Shown piece after piece: positions 26,751-35,786 of a stretch of DNA of 64,000 nt (positions are counted from its first letter, which is position 1; every line of letters begins with the position of its first letter). The stretch is from [Clostridium] aerotolerans DSM 5434 (GTDB lineage: Bacteria; Bacillota; Clostridia; Lachnospirales; Lachnospiraceae): contig NZ_JHWJ01000002.1 of the NCBI RefSeq assembly GCF_000687555.1, positions 248,001 to 312,000 of the forward strand, in the 5' to 3' direction. A model generated the notes under the pieces. The model saw only the letters and a program-made list of their open reading frames with translations. It was not told where the DNA came from and searched no databases. Both the position numbers and the translations under genes were made by a program.

Positions 26751-27266
26751 CTAAACCTCTGCACCCCTGCTTTCCAAATAAGCTCTGCACCCCACGATGA
26801 CCTGATAAATTCCCCCAATGAACATACCCACGGAAACACCGCAAACCACCGAATAAATGATATTAAACATTAAGTCTCCGTAAAAATCCGGCTGAATTGC
26901 TAAAACAACATTAAGAATGTACTTCATAAAAAAATTAATCAATATGATTGCCAGTGGAAGGTAGGAGCCTGTGCGGTAAAACACTCCTTCCTTTTTATAT
27001 ACCCTTCGAAAACGGCTATACAGGACATACCCAAGCATGCTTCCAAGACCTGCTGCTATCACATAACAGACCAGGGCAATGGAAAGATAATGAAAACTTG
27101 TAAAAAGCTTTTCCAGGCCCCATATCATAAAAATCAGGGGTACGATTATCATCCTTCCAAAAGAGACTTCTCCATCCCTGGAAGAATTTATGCCCCTTAC
27201 AATGAGAAAAGCCAAAATAAACCATACCATAGCGGGAGTCCTTTTTATTACTTCAATCAAAAACAT
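26751..27266 (-). CDS. Small integral membrane protein, function unknown
   Basis: 171 residues with about five hydrophobic helices; N-terminal MFLIEVIKRTPAMVWFILAF and a charged middle loop RFRRVYKKEGVF. It resembles the unassigned DUF1453/DUF6622-like membrane families in size and layout, but I cannot identify catalytic residues. AAGAAGGA precedes the ATG and the gene lies 25 nt before the AraC regulator, so the two are probably co-transcribed. Confidence 0.7.
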   Translation of the reverse strand: MFLIEVIKRTPAMVWFILAFLIVRGINSSRDGEVSFGRMIIVPLIFMIWGLEKLFTSFHYLSIALVCYVIAAGLGSMLGYVLYSRFRRVYKKEGVFYRTGSYLPLAIILINFFMKYILNVVLAIQPDFYGDLMFNIIYSVVCGVSVGMFIGGIYQVIVGCRAYLESRGAEV

Positions 27267-27380
27267 ATCAATTCCTTCTTTCTTTTATTGGTACCCCTAC
27301 CATAGTATCAATCGAAGAATTAGGCAATATGCTTTGACGTAAGCGGTCAAAATCCCCTCCTAAGCGGTACTTATTTTACC

Positions 27381-27779
27381 TTATCTGCTGTCCCTCTTTT
27401 TTTTCAGCAGCTCATTCATCTTTTTTACTTCCATCTTTTCAAGCTGATAGTTGAACAGACGTAAGACAAGATAAATCATTATTACCATGACCGGACTTGC
27501 AAAAATAGAAGCCATTGACATGCCCCAGTGAAACAGAAAATTACCGGTTATGACAAACAGCCATACGATAAAGAGATATAAAAGCTGTCTCCATATGGAA
27601 AATTCGAAGATGATCCCTCTGAAAAATATATGCTTTAACATGGCAGCCAGGATAGAACAAGCCAGATATTCATAGAGAATGGTTCTGTTTAACTCGTTGC
27701 CAAGTAAAAGCTGCATCAGGACAATTACGGTAAATACCATAGAAGTAAGCTGAAATATCTTTTTGATTTTGCTCTGCAT
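27381..27779 (-). CDS. DUF3021 membrane protein
   Basis: 132-residue protein with four predicted membrane helices and a basic, Lys-rich C-terminal tail, matching DUF3021 proteins that are almost always encoded after a LytTR regulator. Start codon and regulator stop codon overlap by one base, so translation is coupled. Proteins of this pair often modulate the LytTR protein from the membrane; that is a family-level expectation. Confidence 0.8.
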   Translation of the reverse strand: MQSKIKKIFQLTSMVFTVIVLMQLLLGNELNRTILYEYLACSILAAMLKHIFFRGIIFEFSIWRQLLYLFIVWLFVITGNFLFHWGMSMASIFASPVMVIMIYLVLRLFNYQLEKMEVKKMNELLKKKRDSR

Positions 27780-28237
27780 TATTCTTTATCCCCCATTCCC
27801 AGTTTTCTTTTTAATCCAGGCACATACCGTCTTGATATGATCACCTTTTCCTGATTTACTAAAAGGGCCTCCAGGTTTCCACTTAATTTGGGATAAAAAG
27901 AATAGATCTTATCAAAATTCAGCAGCATGGACTTGCTGATACGGATAAAGGAGCACTCTGAAAGCTGTTCTTCCAAAACGTAGAGCTTTTCCGATATCTC
28001 CAAGGTCTCTTTTTCCGTGTATACAAAAACCTTTCGGTCAATGGACTCCAGGTAAAGGACATCACCTGCAAGAATCTTAAAGAATTTTTCCTCTTTTTTA
28101 CAAAGAAGATAGCCGGCTTCCTTTTCCCCTGGATTAAGAATATCAATGGCCTGGGTCACATGCTTTTTCATACCATGTATCCGGAAAACCACTTCCTCTT
28201 CTTCCTCCTGGGGTATGAGGTTAATGTGTATTTTCAT
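27779..28237 (-). CDS. LytTR-domain DNA-binding regulator
   Basis: 152 residues, no receiver domain; the C-terminal 95 are a LytTR DNA-binding domain (DVLYLESIDRKVFVYT, FIRISKSMLLNFDKIYSF). The ATG at 28237 is chosen because AGGAG lies 8 nt upstream; a longer in-frame start at 28303 has none. First gene of the pair with the DUF3021 protein. The pair typically controls its own operon or nearby transport genes; a target is not visible. Confidence 0.85.
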   Translation of the reverse strand: MKIHINLIPQEEEEEVVFRIHGMKKHVTQAIDILNPGEKEAGYLLCKKEEKFFKILAGDVLYLESIDRKVFVYTEKETLEISEKLYVLEEQLSECSFIRISKSMLLNFDKIYSFYPKLSGNLEALLVNQEKVIISRRYVPGLKRKLGMGDKE

Positions 28238-28346
28238 AAGAAATACTCCTGATTCAAATAAGAAAAAGCCATCCCTGCCATGAATGAAACTACCTGGCAT
28301 CATGACAGAGACCGCTTTTTATATAAGTACTATAATGTTAAGTTAT

Positions 28347-28859
28347 TTAAAGAACAAGTGACGGTGCTGTATAGACTCTTGTGGCCAGTTCAGAATCGAT
28401 TAAATAGAGTCCTTTGGCATCATTACCAAATAAATCGTATCTCTTTATAATCTCATCCGTGTTTTTCTCTTCCTCATTCTGCTCCTTTACGAACCAGTCA
28501 AGGAACTGCATGGTACGGAAGTCTTTCAGATCATAAGCTGCTGCATAAATATCATGAATGGCAGCCGTTACCTTTAATTCGTGTTCATAGGCATTCACGG
28601 TTGGCTGGCGGAAATCCTCATACGTATAATGAGGAGCCTTGATGTCATCCAGTACTACCTTTTCACCGTTGTTTAACAGATAATCCATAAAGAGTAACGC
28701 ATGATCCCGCTCCTCCTGGGTCTGAATCTTGAACCAGTTTGCAAATCCGTTTAAATTACTGTCTGCATAATAGTTTGAAATATCCAAATACAGATAAGCA
28801 GAATAAAATTCAAAATTAATCTGTTTATTGATTTTTTCTACGATAATTTTATCTAACAT
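28347..28859 (-). CDS. ftnA: Ferritin
   Basis: Iron-storage ferritin, 170 residues, four-helix bundle. Ferroxidase ligands are seen in NFEFYSAYLYLDIS, EERDHALLFMDYL and EEKNTDEIIKRYD. Lacks a haem-binding bacterioferritin Met. AAAGGAGG lies 7 nt before the ATG. Single gene, cytosolic 24-mer. Confidence 0.92.
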   Translation of the reverse strand: MLDKIIVEKINKQINFEFYSAYLYLDISNYYADSNLNGFANWFKIQTQEERDHALLFMDYLLNNGEKVVLDDIKAPHYTYEDFRQPTVNAYEHELKVTAAIHDIYAAAYDLKDFRTMQFLDWFVKEQNEEEKNTDEIIKRYDLFGNDAKGLYLIDSELATRVYTAPSLVL

Positions 28860-28981
28860 GATTTCATCCTCCTTTTAATAATTAGTTACGTGTGTTACTA
28901 TATTCTAACATTTTTGATAAAAATATTCAATCTGCCAATCATTAAATTTTTCAAAACAAATAAACGAGGAATAAAATAAAA

Positions 28982-29012
28982 CCGGAACACCATGTATATC
29001 ATGATATTCCGG
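28982..29012 (-). terminator. Terminator after secDF
   Basis: CCGGAA...TTCCGG with an AT-rich inner stem, followed on the minus strand by a T-rich tract. Confidence 0.65.
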
Positions 29013-29022
29013 CCTGATGATT

Positions 29023-31185
29023 TTATTTTTCTTTTTTCTTCTCCCACATTGCCCATAAGGTACCGGCAACACAGATAGAGGAATAGCATCCGGTGATAAC
29101 ACCAAATAACATTGGCAGAGAGAATTCAATGATGGACTCAATCTGGAAGTACATGGAAGCAACCATGATGACCACAACACAGATGGCGGTTGCCATGGAT
29201 GTATTAATGGATCTGCCAAGAGTCTGGCTTGTACTTATGTTAACAAGATCCACGACTGACATCTTGCTGTCATTCTTTTTGTTCTCACGGATTCTATCGT
29301 AAATAACAATGGTATCATTAATAGAATAGCCGATAATCGTCAGTACCACCGCCACAAAGGCATCGTTTAACGGTATTCCAAATAGTACAAAGGCAAAGAA
29401 CACGACCATCGTATCGTGGAACAGGGCGATCATAGCAGTGATTCCCGCGGGCAGACCTGAAATAGCAGAGAATCTGACCCATACATAAACGATAATGAAG
29501 AGAAGTGCAAGTCCAATGGCAAGTGCTGCATTCCTAAGTGCCTTGGCACCGATGTAAGGCTCAACCACGTAGGTCTCAGAAAGCTTTGCATCCACCTTAT
29601 CTGAAGTAGTGTTGATGGCTTCTGTAATGGCCTTCTGCTCATCCGGAGACATACCTGCATTTCCTGCAAAGGTAACAGAAAGTCTCTTAAGTCCGGTCAT
29701 GTTGTCCTCTTTAATCTGGACAGTTACCGGTCTGTTGGTCTCCTTCTCTACAGCAGCCTGAATCTTTTCTGTATCTGCTTCATTGGATACGGAGTAGCTT
29801 AAAACAGCACCTCCGGTAAACTGGGTATCAAGAGCAACCCCCTTTGTAAAGCAGCCTACAATACCTGCAATGGTAATAACGCCTGAAATAATGGCAAATA
29901 AATACTTCTTCTGGTAGAACGGTATGGTCTTAATATCCTTTCTCACACGGAAGTGTTTCATATCATTAAACTTCTTGTTCTCGATGAAGGATAATAAAAG
30001 ATGCTTGGAAACCCAGATACCTACAAAAAGGTTAACGATCATACCGATCATAAGGGTATAACCAAAGCTTAACATGGTACCTGAACCTAATGCCATAAGG
30101 ATGGCAGCAATAATAGCAGCTGTTACATTACCATCAAATACGGATGAGAATGCATTCTTATATCCATAAGTAACTGCACCTTTGATGGAGGCACCCTTTT
30201 TCAGCTCATCAGAGATACGCTCTGATGTAATAATATTGGTATCCACCGTCATACCAAGAGTCAGGATGATACCTGCAATACCTGGAAGGGTCAGTGTATA
30301 CTGAGGAATGGAGATTGCAAGCATCTGAATGATCATCTGCATGAATAAGGTAATGCAGGCGGTAATACCTGGAAGCTTGTAGAACCCGATCATAAATACA
30401 CAGATGATGAAGAATGCTGCAATTCCTGCATAGATCATAATATTTAAAGCATTGTTACCAAGAGCAGGGCTGATGGTAGAGAAATTAGAGGTTGCAAGGG
30501 AAAATGGAAGCGCACCTGCGTTGATCTTCTCAGCAAGGCTTTTTGCTTCGTTATAATCCTGCATACCTGTAATCACAGCCTGTCCGCCGGAAATCTTTGT
30601 CTGTACGGTCGGGCTTGAAATAAGGTCGTTATCCATATAAATGCTCATGCGTTTGCCAATTAAGTTACCAGTGGCATCTTCAAAGAGCTTTGCACCTTCC
30701 TGATCAAAGCTAAGTGCTACTTCATATGCCTTGATTCCGTTGTTGGTGGTGGTTTCTGGTGCTGCTGTTTTAACATTCTTACCCTGAATCAGAACTTTGC
30801 CGTCTGGATCCCGGAAGGTAAGCTCAGCCATCTCACCAAGCTCTGCAATGGCATCCTCTGGATTAAAGTTTGTCTCACCGGACTTCCAGGGGAACTGAAC
30901 GATGATATAACCGGCATTTTTATCGACCGTTACTTCACGGTCTGAAATATTCTGGTTATCCATACGGGTTTCAATAATCTCTCGCGCTGTCTGGAGCTCT
31001 GCTTCCGTTGGCTTTCTGTTTAAATCCTGAGGCTCAAAGATCGCCTCCACACCGCCTCGGATATCTATGCCGTAACGCATATCTAAGATACCCTTCACAT
31101 CGCTTCCAAGACCAAACACTGCGAGAGCGCAGAGGGCTGCCAAGGCAACCAAGATCCCAGTAAGCATTTTCTTTCCTGGTTTCAT
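29023..31185 (-). CDS. secDF: Fused protein translocase subunit SecDF
   Basis: 720-residue membrane protein fusing SecD (about 1-400) and SecF (about 430-720); twelve helices expected. It assists Sec export using the proton or sodium gradient. SecD part: DMRYGIDIRGGVEAIFEP and the TM4-like IILTLGMTVDTNIITSERI. SecF part: VVLTIIGYSINDTIVIYDRI, with the conserved Asp. AAAAGAGG precedes the ATG. The large first periplasmic domain is present but reduced, as in other clostridia. Confidence 0.95.
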   Translation of the reverse strand: MKPGKKMLTGILVALAALCALAVFGLGSDVKGILDMRYGIDIRGGVEAIFEPQDLNRKPTEAELQTAREIIETRMDNQNISDREVTVDKNAGYIIVQFPWKSGETNFNPEDAIAELGEMAELTFRDPDGKVLIQGKNVKTAAPETTTNNGIKAYEVALSFDQEGAKLFEDATGNLIGKRMSIYMDNDLISSPTVQTKISGGQAVITGMQDYNEAKSLAEKINAGALPFSLATSNFSTISPALGNNALNIMIYAGIAAFFIICVFMIGFYKLPGITACITLFMQMIIQMLAISIPQYTLTLPGIAGIILTLGMTVDTNIITSERISDELKKGASIKGAVTYGYKNAFSSVFDGNVTAAIIAAILMALGSGTMLSFGYTLMIGMIVNLFVGIWVSKHLLLSFIENKKFNDMKHFRVRKDIKTIPFYQKKYLFAIISGVITIAGIVGCFTKGVALDTQFTGGAVLSYSVSNEADTEKIQAAVEKETNRPVTVQIKEDNMTGLKRLSVTFAGNAGMSPDEQKAITEAINTTSDKVDAKLSETYVVEPYIGAKALRNAALAIGLALLFIIVYVWVRFSAISGLPAGITAMIALFHDTMVVFFAFVLFGIPLNDAFVAVVLTIIGYSINDTIVIYDRIRENKKNDSKMSVVDLVNISTSQTLGRSINTSMATAICVVVIMVASMYFQIESIIEFSLPMLFGVITGCYSSICVAGTLWAMWEKKKEK

Positions 31186-31206
31186 ATCGTATCCTCTTTT
31201 CTACTT

Positions 31207-31647
31207 TTAATTTTGACATAATGGATGAACGAACCATAAGCTTCCTTTTTCTCCATCTGAATCGTGGATAAACCGTATCAGAAACATTTTCCCTATATAG
31301 CCGTCCTGCAATAAAACCGTGATTACGGCCCACAGGATCAGAGGAATAAAAAGAAGTTCGGTTCGCAAGATTAAGTACTTCATTGGCATCACTCCAAAGG
31401 AAGCTCTGCCAATGGAGGAGTTCATCATCTCTCCACTTGCTTCTTCGTCAAAACCGATATACTCTATGATGCCCTTGACGCCCTTATGGCTGGCCCCCTT
31501 CTCAGACACCGTCTTTTTCACAGGATAGGGCAGCTTTCGGCCAATGTCGATATTAAAAATATTAAATTCAGACGACAGCAGCGCAAAACAGAATAAATAT
31601 GCCATGATTCTGCGGATAACACTGCTGCTTGCGGCCTGATTTCTCAT
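31207..31647 (-). CDS. Hypothetical membrane protein upstream of secDF
   Basis: 146 residues with two hydrophobic helices (about 10-30 and 90-110) around a polar loop. No family recognised. It is supported as a gene by GGAGGGGG 4 nt before the ATG and by lying 21 nt before secDF in the same direction, suggesting co-transcription. Confidence 0.6.
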   Translation of the reverse strand: MRNQAASSSVIRRIMAYLFCFALLSSEFNIFNIDIGRKLPYPVKKTVSEKGASHKGVKGIIEYIGFDEEASGEMMNSSIGRASFGVMPMKYLILRTELLFIPLILWAVITVLLQDGYIGKMFLIRFIHDSDGEKGSLWFVHPLCQN

Positions 31648-31746
31648 AGGTCCCCCTCCTGCAACATTTACACAAATTACTTACTTTTCAGAATATAAAC
31701 AACAAAAAGCATTGTACTACAAATAATCTGGAAACACAACCTTTGC

Positions 31747-32322
31747 TTATTCCATAGACCCCATTAACTTCCTAAGAATTTTTTCCAGATTTTCCTTTTC
31801 TTCTTCTCCTAAAACAGAAAACAGACCATCGCTTCCATTCTCCATTCCGGTCAGCTGTAAACTCGCTGCTTCCCTGCCTTTTTCCGTCAGAAAAATCTTT
31901 TTGCTCTTCTCATCAGAACCCTGAATGGATATTTCTTTTTTATTAGAAAGTTTTTCCAAGACCTTTTTTAATTCTTCCTTTAACAGACCTGAAGATTCCT
32001 TTAATTCCTTTGGAGAGATGCCGTTGTTTTCTGCCAGTATATTTAATATGTAGCCTTTTAACTTCTTTCCCTTATTCTTTCCATCTGCCTTTTTCATAAG
32101 ACATTCATTTGCTTTCTCATAAAGAACAAATAATTTAAGATCAGACTGAAGCTTCTTTAATTCTTCCTTATCAATATCTTTTACAGCATTCACTTTCATG
32201 CTGTCCTTTTTTCCTGTTATGGATTTTGCAAGAGATTTTCCTTTTCCGCAATGAGGGTCTTTTAACGAACAATGCCGTTTGCAATAAGGGCAGTGATCCT
32301 CTTCTGTCCATTCTTTTTTCAT
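31747..32322 (-). CDS. MarR-like winged-helix protein with Cys/His N-terminus
   Basis: 191 residues. Residues about 10-28 hold CPYCKRHCSLKDPHCGKG, four Cys and two His that could bind zinc or an iron-sulfur cluster. Residues about 70-190 are a MarR-type winged helix: NILAENNGISPKELKESSG and the wing KIFLTEKGREAASLQ. GGAGGTG precedes the ATG. It is divergent from the ECF S-component gene, whose promoter overlaps a perfect 10-bp inverted repeat, the likely operator. Confidence 0.75.
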   Translation of the reverse strand: MKKEWTEEDHCPYCKRHCSLKDPHCGKGKSLAKSITGKKDSMKVNAVKDIDKEELKKLQSDLKLFVLYEKANECLMKKADGKNKGKKLKGYILNILAENNGISPKELKESSGLLKEELKKVLEKLSNKKEISIQGSDEKSKKIFLTEKGREAASLQLTGMENGSDGLFSVLGEEEKENLEKILRKLMGSME

Positions 32323-32646
32323 GGGAACACCTCCGTATTTCTCTCGAAATATAAGTCTTTAGTAATGAATTCACTTAAATCTATAACTTTTTTTCAATAG
32401 ATACCATTCCACATAGCTTAAATTCTTAACCTTGAAAGGCTTTAAATGCCAATTCTGGTCTAATTTCTATTATATTTATATGGAGGAAGAATATCAAGCA
32501 AATATTCTCATTTACAATAAGAATAAATCCAATCCTTAAAAACTGGTATGTATGATTTTATTCAAATTGGCTATTTGAATAATACCAATGATTCATTATG
32601 ATAGACTTAAATTATTTCTAAGAGCACGACTAAAGGAGGGAACATC
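32323..32646. other. Divergent intergenic region, MarR-like/ECF
   Basis: 324 nt, AT-rich. It holds the operator-promoter of the ECF gene (32558-32602) and presumably the MarR-like promoter. No riboswitch core (thiamin, FMN, cobalamin, preQ1) was recognised, so the ECF substrate gets no help from its leader. Confidence 0.55.
32558..32602 (+). promoter_or_regulatory. Operator-promoter of the ECF S-component gene
   Basis: TTATTCAAAT and ATTTGAATAA (32558-32567, 32573-32582) form a perfect 10-bp inverted repeat around 5 nt. Its right arm contains the -35 TTGAAT (32575-32580); the -10 TATGAT is at 32597-32602 after 16 nt. Binding there would block the promoter. Confidence 0.65.
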
Positions 32647-33180
32647 ATGAAATCCATGGGAACTAAGAAAATCGTATACGGCGCCTTAATGGCTTCACTG
32701 ATTACCGTAGCAACTATGGTAATTCATATTCCATCGGCCTTTAACGGCTATATTCATCTGGGAGACGGCCTGGTTTTAATCAGCGGCATTCTGTTAGGAC
32801 CAATGACAGGAGGCATTTCTGCCGGAATTGGCTCCATGATGGCAGATCTTTTATCAGGCTATGCTTTCTACGCACCTGCCACCTTGATCATAAAGGCATT
32901 GGCTTCCTTTCTTTCCGGATATCTTTATCAGAAGCTTATGAAAAGAAGCGGCACCTTCACGTTCCGGCTCGTTCCCTTTTTAAGTTCCGGACTCATATGC
33001 AGCAGCATTGTCACGGGAGGTTACTTCTTATTTGAATGTGTGGTCTATGGCAAATCTGCTGCCCTATTAAATATTCCTCTTAACCTTGTCCAGAACAGTT
33101 TCAGCCTGATCATAGCCGGTACTCTGCTTCCATTTCTTCTTCGCAGAAATGAGTTAAGGAATGACCTGCAGTCCATATAA
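32647..33180 (+). CDS. ECF transporter S component
   Basis: Substrate-binding membrane subunit of an energy-coupling-factor importer, 177 residues with about five to six helices. It carries IPSAFNGYIHLGDGLVLISG and GPMTGGISAGIGSMMADLLSG, typical of the HMP/thiamin-precursor-like S components (DUF6580/ThiW-related shape). GGAGGG precedes the ATG. No EcfA/EcfT gene is adjacent, so it would use a shared module. The vitamin or metal substrate is not determined. Confidence 0.8.
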   Translation: MKSMGTKKIVYGALMASLITVATMVIHIPSAFNGYIHLGDGLVLISGILLGPMTGGISAGIGSMMADLLSGYAFYAPATLIIKALASFLSGYLYQKLMKRSGTFTFRLVPFLSSGLICSSIVTGGYFLFECVVYGKSAALLNIPLNLVQNSFSLIIAGTLLPFLLRRNELRNDLQSI

Positions 33181-33269
33181 ATAGCTTGACATGGACTATG
33201 AAAGTGCATATAATGCAAATGATTTCAAAAAGATCAGACTAAAATTATACTCATAAAGGACATTAATAT

Positions 33270-34424
33270 ATGATACAGCAAGAAATGCCCATGGATAAAC
33301 ATCCAGGGAATTATCTGGTACAGACCTGGATTAAGATAAAACAATATGTAACCAGTAACGTGATTTTCTCCGTTTCCCTCTTTGCAGCAATCATTTCTTC
33401 CTTTTTTCAATTACCAAGGTGGGAATATATTGATTTTAAAGTTATCATCTGCCTGTTTGAATTAATGATTGTGGTAGACGCATTCGATCAGTTTCATTTT
33501 CTACAGTATATCGCCACCAAGGTGTGTAAAAGCTGTAAAACAGAGCGCGCCCTTACCATGGCACTTTGTCTCACCTCTTTTCTCGTTTCCATGCTCTTGA
33601 CCAATGACGTTACCTTGCTTGCCATTGTACCGATTTTAATTATTATCTCTAAAAAAAGCAGTTATGACATTGTGATTCCCTGTGTGCTGGTTACCATAGC
33701 CGCCAATTTAGGAAGCAGCATGACCCCCTTTGGAAATCCACAGAATCTGTTTTTATTCTCCTTTTATAAGATGAGTACGGAAACGTTTCTTCGATTCTCT
33801 CTGCCACTTTGTCTTCTTAGCCTGGTGCTCCTTGTTTTACTCGGTTTTATTGTTAAGTCAAGGAAGATAGAGTTTGAAATGGAGGACGTACGGATTCGGG
33901 ATAAAAAAGGAATGGGGTTTTATACCCTTTTACTGATTCTTGTTATTTTAAGTGTGTTTAACTTGATTCCCTATCTGGCCGTTTTTCCCATTGTGATTTT
34001 ATCCACCTTAATCACAAACAAAAAGCTGTTAAAACAGGCTAATTATCAACTGATATTTACTTTTGTTTTTATTTTTGTAGCAGTTGGGAATGTATCACAT
34101 ATTCCACAATTAAATCAATATCTCTCCGACCTGGTTCATACGCCCAAAGCAACTTATATCTACTCTCTTTTGCTGAGCCAGATCATAAGCAATGTTCCGG
34201 CAACCATTGCAATTGCTCCCTTTAGCTCCCATGCCCAGGCTCTTTATTACGGAGTGAACATCGGAGGGCTTGGAACACCGGTGGCTTCCCTTGCCAGCAT
34301 TATCGCCTACTCTCTTTACAGCAGCCAGTACGGCGAGAACAAAGCAAAGTTTTTAATTCATTTCACGATTCTTAATTTCAGCTGCCTTGCGGTTCTTGGA
34401 ATCGTGGGCTTCCTGATGATATAA
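33270..34424 (+). CDS. ArsB/NhaD-superfamily anion permease
   Basis: 384-residue permease with about ten helices of the ion-transporter superfamily that includes ArsB, NhaD and SLC13. Motifs LLTNDVTLLAIVPILIIIS and ANLGSSMTPFGNPQNLFLF are its two hairpin signatures. C-terminal half has NVPATIAIAPFSSHAQ. Substrate unknown: arsenite, sodium or dicarboxylate are all possible and no ars gene is nearby. AAAGGA precedes the ATG. Terminator follows immediately. Confidence 0.8.
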   Translation: MIQQEMPMDKHPGNYLVQTWIKIKQYVTSNVIFSVSLFAAIISSFFQLPRWEYIDFKVIICLFELMIVVDAFDQFHFLQYIATKVCKSCKTERALTMALCLTSFLVSMLLTNDVTLLAIVPILIIISKKSSYDIVIPCVLVTIAANLGSSMTPFGNPQNLFLFSFYKMSTETFLRFSLPLCLLSLVLLVLLGFIVKSRKIEFEMEDVRIRDKKGMGFYTLLLILVILSVFNLIPYLAVFPIVILSTLITNKKLLKQANYQLIFTFVFIFVAVGNVSHIPQLNQYLSDLVHTPKATYIYSLLLSQIISNVPATIAIAPFSSHAQALYYGVNIGGLGTPVASLASIIAYSLYSSQYGENKAKFLIHFTILNFSCLAVLGIVGFLMI

Positions 34425-34426
34425 GT

Positions 34427-34467
34427 AAAAAAAGCAGCGGATTTAAGAATAAAACCGCTGCTTTTTT
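34427..34467. terminator. Bidirectional terminator
   Basis: AAAAAGCAGCGG pairs with CCGCTGCTTTTTT. It lies between the convergent permease and cis-prenyltransferase genes. Confidence 0.85.
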
Positions 34468-34486
34468 CTATGGAAACGAATACTCA

Positions 34487-35110
34487 TTACCCCCCTAGGG
34501 TCACATCCTGTCTGGAATACCATTCTATAGCATCATAAATATGCTGAGGTCTAAAATCAGGCCAGTAATCATCTACAATGTACATGTCTGAATAGACCGA
34601 TTGAACGGGTAAAAAACCAGACAACCTTCTCCGTCCGCCCCAACGGATCACCAAATCAATTCTTGAGACATCAGATGTCTTTAACTGAGGTCCTATGGCT
34701 CCGTCCTGAAGCCCTAAATCCCATTCCCAGCTATAGTTTATGAGAAAATTAATCTTCATGCCACCCCCGCCAAATCTGGATCTGGTGGTGTAGGGCTTTA
34801 ATCTCTCAGGAAACATGGCTGATGATGTTTTTCCCAGTACCAGAAGTTCTGCGTCTTCTTTTGATAATCTCTCTACCGCTTTGATACATGCCTCTGAGAA
34901 TGCCTCCCGCTGTGTGGTGGGACGCTTGGTGTTATCCGCAGTAAAGCCGTAAAAGGTCATTTCTTCAATTCCCATATCTTTACAGATATAATAAAGGTCC
35001 ATTCCCGGAGAAATTCCACTATCATATCCGTCTTCTTTTTTCATTCCCTGTTCCAGCGCCCAACGCCGGTTTCCATCAGGTATGATTCCAATGTGTTTTG
35101 GAATTCTCAT
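34487..35110 (-). CDS. Short cis-prenyltransferase (UppS-like)
   Basis: Z-type prenyl diphosphate synthase family, 207 residues, shorter than usual UppS (about 240). Motifs: HIGIIPDGNRRWALEQGM at the N-terminus (catalytic Asp and P-loop), FYGFTADNTKRP, and DLVIRWGGRRRLSGFLPVQS followed by SDMYIVDDYWPDF at the C-terminus. The third motif differs from the common RTSGEQRLSNF. Start at 35110 with AAAGGAGG 6 nt upstream. It lies 99 nt downstream of agrD on the same strand and may be co-transcribed. It could be a second UppS-like enzyme rather than the essential one, given shortening and divergent motifs; the chain length is unknown. Confidence 0.8.
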   Translation of the reverse strand: MRIPKHIGIIPDGNRRWALEQGMKKEDGYDSGISPGMDLYYICKDMGIEEMTFYGFTADNTKRPTTQREAFSEACIKAVERLSKEDAELLVLGKTSSAMFPERLKPYTTRSRFGGGGMKINFLINYSWEWDLGLQDGAIGPQLKTSDVSRIDLVIRWGGRRRLSGFLPVQSVYSDMYIVDDYWPDFRPQHIYDAIEWYSRQDVTLGG

Positions 35111-35209
35111 TTGCTTCCTCCTTTTTCCATTTGGAAATATACAAAGAGTATAGCCATTTTTTATCATTCCATAATGGCAGTGAGCAAATGAGTAAAAATT
35201 CTCAGCAGA

Positions 35210-35350
35210 CTATTTTTTAAACTGCTTTAGCTCTGCCGGCATCTTAGGCTGATGGTATATGTACATGCATCTGCTTTCTGCTGCCAGCTCTAAAGACTTT
35301 CTTGCCAGCTTCTCCATGAGTTTTGCTGTATTGTTTGTATTACTTTTCAT
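35210..35350 (-). CDS. agrD: AgrD-like autoinducer peptide precursor
   Basis: 46-residue cyclic-lactone peptide precursor. N-terminal amphipathic helix KLMEKLARKSLELAAESR, then the Cys at residue 28, and a C-terminal recognition tail HQPKMPAELKQF that matches the conserved PxxPxEL of AgrD. The ring, by analogy with staphylococcal AgrD, would be Cys-Met-Tyr-Ile-Tyr. Start chosen at 35350 because GGAGG sits 9 nt upstream; the longer open frame to 35515 overlaps the previous gene and lacks a ribosome site. It lies on the strand opposite to agrACB. Confidence 0.85.
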   Translation of the reverse strand: MKSNTNNTAKLMEKLARKSLELAAESRCMYIYHQPKMPAELKQFKK

Positions 35351-35477
35351 AGTAACTACCTCCATCATTTTTCTATAAGATGGGTCCATTATAGTATCCT
35401 TGCACAAAAAATATATCACATCGTAATAATAACGGTACTGCATGTAATTTTTTCCACCTATTACTTCAAAGGGAGAA

Positions 35478-35786
35478 TTAACCTCTTTTTTTGATTTCAT
35501 TCCGGTCTTTTGCAAAGATTATTAGCAGCAAAAGGGTCAGACAAAGCAATATATTGATTAGATTAAACAGGGAAATCAGATTTTCCAGCAGAAATTCATT
35601 ACTATATTGGAATCTAATTCCACTCCATTCTAAATAATTGGTAATAATGATCGTAATAACAAAATTTATATTGTAAATTTTTCTATCTGACTTTATTAAA
35701 AAATCTTTATCAAAGATGGTAAAGAACAAATACGTGATTAAAATAAGCATCCCCACCGCAAGTAATAAAAGCAAATATAAATTCAA
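35478..35786 (-). CDS. Small membrane protein upstream of agrD
   Basis: 102 residues with about three hydrophobic helices and a Lys/Asn-rich middle; no family recognised. TTG start at 35786 with GAGGTGA 6 nt upstream. It precedes agrD by about 130 nt on the same strand. It could be an immunity-, transport- or sensor-like accessory, or a reduced AgrB/AgrC remnant; I see no catalytic His/Cys pair. Confidence 0.55.
   Translation of the reverse strand: MNLYLLLLLAVGMLILITYLFFTIFDKDFLIKSDRKIYNINFVITIIITNYLEWSGIRFQYSNEFLLENLISLFNLINILLCLTLLLLIIFAKDRNEIKKRG

Noticed and set aside
35351-35515. Longer 101-residue version of agrD
   Set aside because: The extra 55 residues overlap the upstream gene and lack a ribosome site; GGAGG before the internal ATG gives the normal AgrD length.
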